This document shows, in pieces, positions 33,902-44,701 of a stretch of 64,000 nt of DNA (its first letter is position 1; each line of letters opens with the position of its first letter). The translations under genes and the position numbers were made by a program. Source of the DNA: Chaetomium olivaceum (lineage: Eukaryota > Ascomycota > Sordariomycetes > Sordariales > Chaetomiaceae); NCBI GenBank assembly GCA_039881045.1, contig JAYWVB010000030.1, positions 124,001-188,000 on the forward strand. Reading direction: 5' to 3'. The notes under the pieces are model-generated. The model saw only the letters and a program-made list of their open reading frames with translations. It ran no database searches and was not told the origin of the DNA.

Positions 33902-36372
33902 TCACTGCGCTGCGGGTTTCTTGACCGCCACAGCTTCCCCAAAAGCTTTACCGGCCGCCTCAAACACTGACTCGCTGGTTACGTCCCCAAATACGCGACC
34001 GACGACAACCTCAGCCGAGTCGATGTCGCTCTCCTGCCCCCCAGCAACCAGACCACCACCACTACCACCACGACGCCCACCGCGCCTATCACGCCCACCG
34101 CGCCTATCACGCCCACCCCTCCCCCGCGAACCACCAACCCCTTCCACCGGTCCACCTAACACCGCCTGCACCGCCCGCAGCGCCTGCCACGCCACCCGGA
34201 GAGCATCCAGATACTCGTGCTCCAGCACGGGCACCTCGGCATGGAGCAGCAGCGAGGCATGCTTCAGTGGCGCGGGCTTCGGCCCCGTCATCTTCAGCAC
34301 CTTGTCCTTCCCCTTGCCTTTGCCTGCATCTGCAGCCCGGCCGTCGCCATACACCTTCCGCATCATCGCGTGTCCCGTCCCGAGCAGCATCTCCACTAAG
34401 TCTGCCTCGCTCAACGATACACGACCGTGAGGGTCACGCAGACGTGCCAACACCGCGCGCGAGAAGGGCGCCGGGACGGTGAGTTCCAGCTTTTGTTTGC
34501 GCGTTGCGAGCGGGACGTCGCTGCCGCGGTTGCGCGTGCTGGTATTGGCCGGTGCGGTGTTGGTGATGGATTCACCGATGGCAAGGCTGTACGCGGAGAG
34601 GTATTGGGACTTCTCTGTTGGGCGCTTGCCGCCGATGTAGAAAGCGGTGTCGGGTTGGCGGATGGTGGTGGATTTGAGAGTGCCGAGGGAGGCGATGATG
34701 CCTTGGGTGGTGAATGCGTTCCCAAGGTGGATCGCGGCGGTGAGGCCGCCGAGGTTGCGCTCGAGGGTTAGTGCGGTGTCTTGGGCGAGTGCGCGTTCCA
34801 CTAGGAGCATTAGGCCGCAGAGTATGGGGTGGCGGCGGAGGGTGAAGAAGGGAATGGAGGAGTCTACCCCGGCTTTTTGGTTCGCCGCCTTGAGAGCCCT
34901 GAAAATGTCGGTTTGTGTCTGCGCTGTGTGTTGGCGCACTGGCTCAAGGATCGTACGGTTGGCCTCGGCCGGGACGGCGGTGGAGAGTGCTGATATCCTC
35001 GTGGTGGTGGATTTCAGGAATACTTGCAGTGTGTTGAGTGGCCTCGCCAAGAGGTTTGAGTCGTGGAGTTTGACATGGATGGCGTGGAGGAGGTGGATTC
35101 CGAAGACAGCAGATATATAGAGCTTCTTTTGCTCGATACACAGGAAAACGTTTCGGCTCAGTTCATCTTCGACAGGTGCCTTCCCCCTTAGCGACCCGAT
35201 GAAGTGGAGTTCGGTGGCCGTCTCCATGGCAAAAACTTTCAACTTCCAGCGCTTGTCGCCGACGCTCTGCTCTTCCCAAGGCGCCGAATATGAGTGGTCG
35301 CTCTCTCGATCACGAACTTGGTTGCCGGATACCTTCTGGCGGAAGCAGATGTTAAAGAACCACCTAGTCATTGCCATAAATGTCGTGTGAAGAATTTTCT
35401 GTTCTAGGCGGTAGTCCTCTGGTATATCGGAGGTTTGGCTACCCCCAAGCAGGAAATTGTAAAGCGGTAGGTAGATGTTGCCGTCTAGGAAGGTGGCAAT
35501 CACTTGCTCCGGCATATTCATTTCTTTGGAGAAGTGCTTAATGTTTGGCTGGCGCCGCTTGGGGTCAGCCATAATCCTGACGATGCTTTCGCGAGCAGTG
35601 TCCTCAAGACCCTTGGCAAAGAGAAAGGCCATGTTGGTGGTTGCCGCGGCGGCAGTGAGGTCGACTGTTCCGGTAATATATTTGTCCCACTGCTCGTGGA
35701 CTTGTTCGCCGAGTCTTCCAAAGTCATCCAGAAGCAGCTGGAGATGCACGGCCGCCTCTTCGATGGGAGGAATATCCTCGGTGGCGTACGTGTATTCGAC
35801 TTTATTATCTGATAATAGGGCATGTCAATAAAGGAGACACATGGAATCGCAACCGTGTTAAACTTACCGACACACGCAAGAAACTCTTGACGCTCCACAA
35901 CGTCCGACTCCTCCTCGTCCGGCACATCCTCCATCTCCAGGACGGAAAAGCTAGCGGACAGGGAAGGCTCCGCGGCAGTTTTGCTCCTTGCTTGGGTTGT
36001 CGGAAACCGCTGCAAGACCTTTTGTAGTTCCCTCAGGACATCTATAAAGTACCCGTGGCTCTTGTCATCGGCCGTGGGTTGCCGGTTGCCCCTCCACGCC
36101 TGGGAAAAGCGAAGGCGGAGGTCAATTACACGGCCAAGGTCCTTGAGGATGGACCTTGGCACGTGGACTGACTCCTGGCACTTCTCAATCCATTCGGCGA
36201 GCGGAACGAACTTGGCCAGCTGCAAAGGGTATGCGGTGGCTGTTCCCTCTTCCGGACTCGGTTGGATCAGCGAAGGGGGGCAACCCGCAGCGGCTCCGGT
36301 CACCACCAGCCAAGAGATGACATAGCTGGTTAATCTCTTGTACTGGTGGTAGACTGACTCCGAGTAGCTCAT
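33902..36372 (-). CDS. DUF6604-domain protein with RGG-like region
   Basis: Two exons (36372..35868 and 35808..33902) with a 59-bp GTAAGT...CAG intron give 803 residues in an intact frame. The N-terminus MSYSESVYHQYKRLTSYV, then ISWLVVTGAAAGC, matches the fungal DUF6604 domain (a YKRxT...TWL motif at the very start), a family of large proteins without known function. The middle is helical. Near residue 720 a Gly/Arg-rich stretch (RGRGGRDRRGGRDRRGG) is encoded by an 18-bp direct repeat (CGCCCACCGCGCCTATCA on plus near 34075-34110) and could bind RNA or protein. No transmembrane segment is evident. The start is the only ATG ahead of the conserved motif. Confidence 0.9.
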
Positions 36373-37414
36373 GGTGGTCGGCTTTTATTCTGTTGGTGGC
36401 TTGGGAAGATATAGTAGTTGAAGTCGTCGATAACGCTGGTCTGGGTGCAGCAACAATGGTAGTTGAGAATGGGGAAGGGAAATAAAAATCTCTGCTTGAT
36501 TTTGGCCCTTGGCGATTTATTTATGCCTGTGGTGCGTTTGCCAACTTCTCGGTGAATATCTCCATCTCATCCAACACAGTGAGGATTTGCGGTGTCTGGA
36601 CGCTTGGGCACAGCCGGCGCCAGGCTGGTCGGCCGTGCCCAGCAAGATCATTGCCGGTGAATGCCGTTGTGCGTGTTTGTTGTTGAGATGGAAGTATGAA
36701 GGAAAGACTCGCAATGTCCCTTGTCCAGTGAGCAGTGTCTCCCTTTAATACACCTCAGAAAATATAAGCAGTCTGAGTGAGTCAACACCAAGAACAACAG
36801 CATGAAAACTTGTAAACATCATTCACATCTGGACAGAGTCAACTGTTTGTTTGCTGCTATTACTAAACTTTGTAGTAACACCTTACAGCCTTGTTTGGAT
36901 AAGAAGGCTTGAACGTAGGAAGCAAGTCTTGTATAGTGTGAATTTGCTCATGGTATCAAAGGACATGACTAATTCACCAAATCAAACCGTGGCACGCATC
37001 GTGGCCACTAGTGAACATCAAACACAGGTCAAGTTTGAAGAAGTAATGACTCAAAAATATTGGAACACATGATATACCACCTATTAACATCTATCAGAAA
37101 CCAAAATGCTGACCCTGGGGTTGGGTTGTTGAAAACAAACTACCTAAGCTTTTACGTCATGCATCAAGCAAGTCCGTTGATTGAAACAAACCTATAGCAG
37201 AAAAAGCAACCGGTGAGTCAGGAGGTATCAAACTACCAATTGCGCGTGGTACTATCCGTGAATTATACGAGGTCAAGTCTATGTTGTCGTGTTTTACGGG
37301 TCTGGTAATGGTAAGGGGTGTGTTTGAAACGAATGCTACTCACACACCCATGGTGCAGCGCATGTAGAAACTATTGTCTATTACTGTCTAGTAGGGTTGG
37401 AACACGAGTGTTTT
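36373..37414. other. Intergenic, nothing recognised
   Basis: 1.0 kb, AT-richer than its surroundings, between the DUF6604 5' side and the aldolase 3' end. No domain-bearing frame. Confidence 0.5.
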
Positions 37415-38473
37415 CTAAAGAGATGACTCAATATCCTGGATCTCCACGAGAAACATTCCCTTCGCCTTTTCCCACGCTCCTTCCGGCAGTTTTCCTCGAA
37501 TCGGCAGCCGACCACCCTCAAGATTGCCAAACCCAGCCACTCGGAAAGTAGCTTCCTTGATACCCAGCACGCCATATCGCATGACAAATTCCTCGCCCTG
37601 GCTAACAGCAAACTGTAACCGGTGAATCTCGGCTTGTGCCTCGGGAGATGTGTCCCCTTTCAGCATCAACTTCATGAGCTGGACCACCGTCTTGGGGTAG
37701 AAGGCGGCCATCCCGTCAATCACACCAGCGGCACCAAACGTCACGATGGGACCGAGCTGGTTGCCGAAGCCGCTGTACACGCGAAACTGGTCGTGGTTGA
37801 TCGCCGGATCGAGGGAAACCTGAACGTGATGTGAGACATTACCATGCGACCTGTTGCATTGTCAGCCATCCAACCTCATGTCATTCTTTTATTCTGAGCC
37901 TAAGGGCACCCACATCTTGCACCCGACAATGTTGGGGTGGTTTGCCAGGGCCCTGTACGTCTCGGGAAGGACCTGTACGCCGTTGGTCACACCGGGGTAG
38001 TTATACACCAGAATAGGAATCGGGCTGCGGTCGGCAATCAGGGTGTACCACTCGACGAGCCCCTCCTGCGACACAGAGGGCCCAAAATACCCGGGCGTCA
38101 GCACCAGGCCCCATTGCGCGCCGGCCTTGGCGTAGTCGTCCAGCCATTGCAGCGTGTCCTCCAGCTCGCCGTTCGTTAGCACGCCCGCCATGAGCGGGTA
38201 GTCGGGGAAGCCGGCCTTGTCGAGGCCCAGGCGGACGGACGAGACGAGGTCGCGGCGCTCGGAGCGCGACAGGTGCACGGCCTCGCCTGTCGAGCCGAGT
38301 ATGGTGATGCCTGTGATGCCGGCTTTGGCAAGGAAGATGCTGTGGTTGATTTGGGTCTCGGTGTCGACGGGGGCTTGGGGGATCTTGTGGGATGCTCCGG
38401 CCGAGGCGGGAAGGAAGAAGGTGGGTGAGGGAACGAAGACGCCCTTGGGTGGGATGCGGGGTGTTGGTGACAT
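37415..38473 (-). CDS. DapA-superfamily aldolase (dihydrodipicolinate synthase/NAL type)
   Basis: Exons 38473..37914 and 37850..37415 (63-bp GTGGGT...CAG intron) give 331 residues. The (beta/alpha)8 class I aldolase signatures are present: LGSTGEAVHLS (residues 59-69), the catalytic tyrosine in VYNYPG (Tyr157), and the Schiff-base lysine in VGCKM (Lys186) encoded at the exon junction. The family includes fungal 2-keto-3-deoxy-acid aldolases, 4-hydroxy-2-oxoglutarate aldolases and bacterial hydratase-aldolases of aromatic meta-cleavage pathways such as NahE. The exact substrate cannot be read from the sequence. It begins the block of putative aromatic catabolic genes and could supply the pyruvate-releasing step. 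Frame intact; start at the ATG before SPTPRIPPKGV. Confidence 0.9.
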
Positions 38474-39207
38474 ATTGGAAGTTGAAGGTGGTGTTAAAGC
38501 AGGGGCAGGTGCTGTACGTAGTCTATTAGGATCTGATGAAGATCTAGAAATATGTTGAGACAAAGGGAGAAGGCGAAGAGAGTCAAGGAAGGCAAAGATG
38601 ATGATAGAATGTGAATGGTTTGGCCAATTAAGGGTGCCAGAAAATAGAAGACGCAAAAGTGTATGCGACGTTGCCGGCGCGAGAGTCCATCAATTGGATG
38701 CGGGTACGGAGCACTGCGGGGTGCACCTTCGGCATTGTGACCCCGAGAGGGGCAGTTCGCTGCAGTCACCACCGAGGTCGGATCCACTCGGGATCCGCCA
38801 TGGAAGGTGACGATCAATGCCAGGAAGGAACAAAAGAGAGGGTATAAGTTACAGTCGTGCCTGTCTAGGGATCGCGTTGACTTGGAGTTGACTGCCAGGG
38901 CAGTAGAGGTATGTTCAAATGTTGTTGTTGGACTTCTAGGACCAGGCGCCGGACAACGGCAACCCCTAAATGGTGGGGTTGTGTTTGCTGCGTTCTATGT
39001 TGTCATCTTGGACATTCCATTGATTCAACTTGAAGCCATTACATGCCCACCTAAATTATGAATCTTCAATGACACTAACAGATGCTTAGTTAGTGGCTCA
39101 CAACAACCTGGAACATATTGCCTTGATGTTGGTCGATTTCCACTTCAGTTAGGTTGTTTTGGTACTGCGAGCCCCTGCCAAGCCCCAGTGGGTGCCGCCG
39201 CCCGCTG
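38474..39207. other. Intergenic upstream of the aldolase
   Basis: No gene; promoter region of the aldolase, bounded by the MITE-like copy C. Confidence 0.45.
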
Positions 39208-39412
39208 GCCAAAAAAAAGCCGAACTCGAAAAGAAATAAGTCCGTGTAAAAGAAATAATAAAACAAAGAAAAGGAGACAGGGGCAATGATAAGAAAAATG
39301 GAAACAGAGTAAAAGAAATGTAAACAGCGTAAAAAGAGCTTCTTTAGGCTTTCGGTTAACCTCTGTTCGTTCCTACACGAGCTTCTACACTTGGAGTTCG
39401 GGCTTTTTTGGC
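39208..39412 (-). repeat. MITE-like element, copy C (reverse orientation)
   Basis: On plus, GCCAAAAAAAAGCCGAACTC at the left and GAGTTCGGGCTTTTTTGGC at the right form near-perfect inverted repeats of about 19 bp around an A-rich interior. This is the best-preserved of the three copies. It sits about 130 bp upstream of the isochorismatase-like gene, inside a divergent promoter, where it could affect expression. Confidence 0.65.
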
Positions 39413-39544
39413 TCATGCGGTGGGTGCTTCCGAGTCACTAGCGATGCTTCTGGCTCACGATGACTGGAGAGTTGTGAGTCAACGAGAACTCCCCCACCAA
39501 CTTGCCTGAAATCTTCAATTTTCATTCTTCTCAACACTACCAAC

Positions 39545-40181
39545 ATGGCAACCGCCCTTTTCGTAATTGACATCCAAAACGACCTCGCAGCCGACCCGTC
39601 GACCCAGATCCCGCACGCCGAGCGCGTCAAGGCAGCCGGGTACCAAATTCTCTCCGCCGCCCGCGCCGCCCTGGAAATCCACAATGCCGGGCCTAACACG
39701 CCAAACATGCTTGTTTTTGTACAACACGAGGAGAAACCAGAGAGCGGTCCTCTAGTCCGAGGCAGCGAGCCATGGCAGCTTGTTTTTGAGCCACGTCCAG
39801 ACGCAAAAGAGGAACGGCTGGTCTCAAAATGGACGCGTATGTTCAATGAAGTACAGTACAATCCCCGATTTTCGAACTCATGACTCAATACTCTCAGCAG
39901 GCGACACTTTCGAATCGAACCCCAACCTCGCTTCCGAGCTCAAGGCGGCTGGCGTCCAGCATATCGTCGCCTTTGGGATCCAGAGCGAGTGCTGCGTCGA
40001 GTCGACCAGCAATGGTGCGCTCGCCGCGGGATTCGAGGTCACTCTTCTCTCTGGGGCGCACTCCACGTACAACGACGGAGGAAAAACGGCGGAGGAGATT
40101 GAAAGGGAGGTGGAAGAACGGCTTCGGGCTAAAGGAGTCAAGATTATCCCGTGGGAAGAGGTTTTTCGGCTGTGGAAATGA
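39545..40181 (+). CDS. Isochorismatase-like cysteine hydrolase
   Basis: Exons 39545..39836 and 39901..40181 (64-bp GTATGT...CAG intron) encode 190 residues. The catalytic triad of the family is visible: Asp9 in FVIDIQND, Lys95 in VSKWTR next to the intron, and the nucleophilic cysteine in IQSECCVEST (Cys129, preceded by Cys128). The family covers isochorismatases, nicotinamidases, N-carbamoylsarcosine amidases and other amidases acting on small molecules. No signal peptide, so cytosolic. It is convergent with the dioxygenase gene, 120 bp away. Membership in the aromatic pathway is suggested only by position; an amide- or ester-hydrolysing entry step is possible. Confidence 0.9.
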
Positions 40182-40301
40182 CTGAGTTGAGTACATTGAC
40201 ACGCTTGACTACTAAAAGAAGGATTTGAAGATACAATAACAGTCTGCCGGTGACCAGCACGCCGGTCCAAAACGAAACACCCGCTGTAACCAACCCCGAG
40301 C

Positions 40302-41423
40302 TCATTGCAAGAATGTGTCCGGCAGCGGTGGCCCCCAGATATGCAAACTCTCAGGCCCAGCTGGTGTTCTGCTGATCGGCGTGGTCTCATCAACAAGGTC
40401 TCCGTCCACTAACGCTGTGTCGGTCATTTTTGCTTTTCACTTGACAAACAATGAAGTACACGCACCATAATGCTCCATGACGAAACCCGAGCGGTCCCAC
40501 CTAAGTCCATCTCGTTAGAAATTGTTTGGCATGAGAGGGGAGACTTGATCCTACCAGTAATCGAAGATTTGCGAGCCAAGGACGTGCCTCCCAACGCCCC
40601 AGACAAGGTCATAGTCTTTCTCACGTAGCCACTGGTGTCCCAGGGACTGGATGTCGAAGTCGTGGACCTCGAAGCTGGAGTGATGGACATGGTACTTGGG
40701 ACCTGGGCGTGTGTCAATGTGTCAACGGCTGAAACCTATCCGAGTTGGAAGTTACTTGCCCTCAAAGAAAAAGAAGGTATGATGGTCTACCTGCTCCGTC
40801 CCTCTGTCCAGATGGAAGAATGCCGTGATGTCTTTACCCGCAGCGTCCGTGATGATGTCGGTCGGCTTCAAGTTAAAACGGCTCGTGTAAAACTCAAATG
40901 CCTTAGGGAAGTCGGTGATACAGCATCCGAAATGGCCCAGCTTGTGCACCGGCGCGGGGCCCTGCTTGAACCGCTGCTTCTTGTTGACGGCGCGGTGCTT
41001 GGTCTCGGGGTAGTTGTAGTCCAGCTCTGGGAGGTGGGCAGTCTTGTCCACCAGGGTGTGGCCGTAGATCAGGTGGAACGGGAAGCCGTCGACAGGGTCC
41101 CGGAATGTTACCCGCTTGCCGCCGCCAGGTGCGTTCGAGTCCTCGATCGCCGTGGCCTGCGGCAGGGTCTTGGAAGCTAATTCCAAATCGGCCATGGACT
41201 CAACGAGAAAGGCGGCACCACCAAACTCGTTGGCCTCACCCTTCTTGGCGCAGTAGACAAATGGCTCGGTTCCATAGCCCCTGTAGTAGACGGTATCGCC
41301 CCGGTCTTCGGTTACCGTGAAGCCAAAGTCGGCGAGGAATTCCCGTGCCTTGGCGAGGTCGGCGTGGGTGTAATACACATGTGCGATGCGCACTAAGTTG
41401 ATTTTGGGATTTTCCTGCGCCAT
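40302..41423 (-). CDS. Two-domain extradiol ring-cleavage dioxygenase (VOC superfamily)
   Basis: Four exons (41423..40760, 40702..40555, 40500..40466, 40408..40302) add to exactly 318 codons. The first intron uses a GC donor (AGG-GCAAGT...CAG). The other two begin GTAGGA and GTGCGT and end TAG. Two vicinal-oxygen-chelate modules are visible: an N-terminal one from IAHVYYTHADLAKAREFL and a C-terminal catalytic one. The iron ligands expected of a type I extradiol dioxygenase are present in order: His164 in KLGHFG, a His in YHVHHSSFEV (228 or 229) and Glu280 in GFVMEHY. Their spacing of about 65 and 51 residues is close to that of BphC (His146, His210, Glu260). It likely opens a catechol-type ring next to the diol, in the cytosol. 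A non-catalytic or glyoxalase-like role is less likely. Confidence 0.9.
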
Positions 41424-42155
41424 GGTTTGGTTGCCGTTACTATCTGGTGGTGTTGTTGTTGAGTCGTGTCAGCCCGGAGGTAGTATGGTAGGATGCGTGG
41501 GAGGAGAGCCAGGGGTAGCGCATATGCGAACGGATATGCAAACCAGGGTGGTTATGAGTAAGAGGGTGGGAGTAAAAGTATTGCCGAGTCTTGGAAGGTG
41601 TGGATTAGGATCAGAGAGGCAAGTAAGGTGTTATATTTGGTGTCATGTCCGTGACCAAACCAAGGGTCCATGGCAAGGAAAGCGCCGTTTCACAACATCA
41701 ACCCGCAGTTCGACCGAAGAATCTCCCCGAGCGGCCCATTTCTCCGCATTGGGCGTCGGCAGTCGTTCCCCACATTCTTGCAAATCAACAAACAACCCCT
41801 GGAACGCCATCAGAGGCTGGACACCGCTGACGAGTTCTGCAGTCTTCTGATCCATCAATCATGTAGAACGTGGTAATGCATTTCCTTCGTGATCCATTTG
41901 TCATGGCTGACGCTTGACCGACATTCATGATGGAACTAGGGCATGCCTTGGCCTTTCGCGGGGTCAGTTGCGGGTTCACGATGCACGGAGGTTCAGTTTC
42001 AAGATCGGAATCGCTATTAAAGTTGTTGAGACCGCCCGTTATCTCCCCGTCGCTATTCTGCATCTTGACAGGTGAAGAGAGCTGAGTCAACTCAAACAAA
42101 TCGAGATACTCTTGTTGCTTGAGCGAACTACCCACGGAACCAAACTCGCGGCACA
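41424..42155. promoter_or_regulatory. Bidirectional promoter of dioxygenase and hydroxylase
   Basis: 732 bp separate the ATG of the dioxygenase (minus) from the ATG of the FAD hydroxylase (plus), with no gene between. Divergent, consecutive enzymes of one route would share control here. Several CGG/CCG half-sites occur (for example CCCGGAGG near 41474, CTCCCCGAGCGG near 41732), as expected for any Zn2Cys6 target, but no symmetric pair stands out. Confidence 0.55.
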
Positions 42156-44056
42156 ATGTCGAATGAAACCGTCAAGACGGATCTTCTGATCGTCGGGGCT
42201 GGTCCCGCGGGGGCAGCTTTGGCCTGCTTTCTCGCTTCTCATGGTTGGTGCATCCGCGTTTTACATCGCAAAAAGCATTTGCTAACGTCGTCTCATTCAG
42301 GGTTGACGGGAATCATGATCTCGGCGGCGCCGGGGACCGCCGAGACACCCAGAGCACACGTCACCAACATGGCCGCTCTGGAGTGTCTCAGGGACATTGA
42401 CCTCGACAAGCAATGTATCGAAGCCGGCGCTGGCGGAGACCACATGCTCCATACGAGATGGTGTCATTCCATGGCCGGGGAGGAGTATGCCCGGCTTTAC
42501 TCCTGGGGCAATGACCCGAAGCGGAAGGTGAGTTGCCCGTACAAGTCGCCCACTCTCATGACCATAATTCTGACTCTCGACGCAAATAGGCCGATTACGA
42601 CGCCGCTAGCCCCTGCGCTCACATCGACCTTCCGCAAACCCAACTCGAGCCGATCCTGACCCGGAGAGCCGTGGCCAAGGGATGGACCTTGCGCTTCAAC
42701 ACAACCTTCCTCACCTTTACGCGGCCCTCGGACGAACGAGATGTTATAATCAGCACGATTCGGGACGACCTGTCGAATCAAACCTACAAGATACAGTCCC
42801 GCTTCCTCTTTGGCTGTGATGGCGCACGTAGCCAAGTCATCCGCGAGCTTGGCATCCCGCTCATCAGGAAACCGGGCCAGGGGCAGGCGCTGAACGTGCT
42901 GGTCAAGGCCGATTTGTCCCATCTAGTGGAAAGTCGCGCCGGTAACCTGCATTGGGTTTTCCAGCCCGAGAAAGAGCTCCCAGCATGGGGCTGGTCATGT
43001 TGTTTGAGAATGGTGCGGCCGTGGACTGAGTGGATGTTTGTTTTTATGCCACGCCCCGGCGCCGACCTCAACGGCGATGACATGGCTGCCACGCATGGAG
43101 ACTACCTCGCCAGGGTGAAGGAGGTGATCGGCGATGACTCAGTGGATGTCGAGATCCTGCACACCAGCAAGTGGAAGATCAACGAGATCGTGGCCGAGTA
43201 TTATTCCGACGGCAACATATTCTGTCTGGGCGACGCCGTGCACCGTCATCCGCCCTTCAACGGCCTCGGCTCCAACACATGTATCCAAGATGCCTTCAAC
43301 TTGGCGTGGAAGGTATCGTACGTCATGTCCGGGCGCGCGGGGCCTCAACTCCTCGACAGTTACAGCGCTGAGCGCCAGCCGGTCGGTTTCGACATCATCA
43401 CGCGGGCGAACCAGGGACTGCGCGACCATGTACCGTGGATGCAGGCCATCGGCATCACGGAGCCTGATGTGGAGAAGAGGAGAGCCCTGCTCGCCGAGTT
43501 TGACGACAAGGGTCCAGTCGGGCGGCAAAGGAGGCAGGAATTCCGCCATGGCATTGAGAAGACACGGACCGAGTTCCACGGTCTGGGCATCGAGATGAAC
43601 CAGCAGTACCGCTCCGGCGCCGTCTATCTGGATGACGAGTCCGAGGCCCCGCCGCTCCCGCACGAGGCTGTGCTCGAGCGCCTCATCAGCACGTATCCAG
43701 GTATGCGGCTACCCCATGCCTGGTTGAACACCCGGGTGCCGGGCGAGCAGTTCTCGACCATCGACCTCGCAGGTCATGGCGGGTACTGCCTCATTACAGG
43801 TCCGGGTGGGAAGGCGTGGCAGGACGCCGCGGACCAGGTGGCGAAAGCCGTGAACGTCCCGATCAAGAGTTATTCCATTGGGTGGAAGGAAGATTACGAG
43901 GACGTGTACTTTGACTGGGAGAAGCGGAGGGAAGTCGATGAGGATGGATGTGTGCTTATTCGGCCTGACCGGTTTGTTGCCTGGCGGTCGAAGTCGCTGA
44001 GCGAGGATCCCAAGGGCAAGTTGGAAACGGTCATGAGGAAGGTCCTCTCGCTTTGA
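42156..44056 (+). CDS. FAD-dependent phenol hydroxylase, TfdB (2,4-dichlorophenol 6-monooxygenase) type
   Basis: Exons 42156..42243, 42301..42527 and 42590..44056 give 593 residues. The first intron (57 bp, GTTGGT...CAG) is stop-free and a multiple of three; its removal restores the family text SHGLTGIMISAAPGTAETP. The dinucleotide fold is LLIVGAGPAGAA, the DG motif is LFGCDGARSQ, and the second FAD motif is IFCLGDAVHRHPPFNGLGSN. This arrangement and the thioredoxin-like C-terminus (HGGYCLITGPGG) are those of group A flavoprotein phenol hydroxylases, most like 2,4-dichlorophenol 6-monooxygenase. It would convert a phenol to a catechol with NAD(P)H and O2, feeding the divergently transcribed dioxygenase. 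Cytosolic. Confidence 0.92.
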
Positions 44057-44701
44057 TGATGATCACGGGCTGGGTGCCTAAGGTAGGTACCTAGTTAGTA
44101 ATAGGGGCGGGAGGCAAAGTATAATATTTGTTGGCAACATTCTCCATTCCTTGAACGTATTGAGTGCAAATGCGGAGGGCCCCAGAAGCCAATAGCTTCT
44201 CCCTGTTTCATGCCATTATCTAAGTATTTCAAGAATGTCCTATCTCACACCCGTCTCCTGTTCATGATTGAGCGGCTGCCATTCATCTATATCGAGTCTG
44301 GTTGGCCATGAGATGAGACTCGGGAGTTGTCCCTTCAGGGGCACCGTCACAGATTCCTTCCAGGGTTTAGGGACCATCAACACCAATGTAAGCCCCTTAA
44401 TTGCGAAACCTCAGCTCCCCACTCCCTTCCCCAACTTCCCCGCGTTTTCCGGCCCCCCGGATTGGCATGGATTTACCCCGGATTGCGGATTGCGGGGAAC
44501 CGCCCGAGACTAAGGACAGCCCATGACCAACCCCGATCAACATTGGGCCGACGGGTGTGTGTTCCTGAAAGAGGTTAGCTAGTTTGACAAGTTGGCGACG
44601 GTACTAAAGGGGCCTCAAAGATAATGCTAGGCTCACCGTCATCTGGAAGTTCTTCACCTCAGTGACTTACACATCCGACCACTGCACCTTATTAGACCAC
44701 C
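44057..44701. other. Intergenic, with a small palindromic motif
   Basis: Between hydroxylase stop and P450 start. Contains CCTAAGGTAGGTACCTAGTTAG at about 44080-44101, related to the motif at 2318 and 10990. No gene. Confidence 0.45.
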
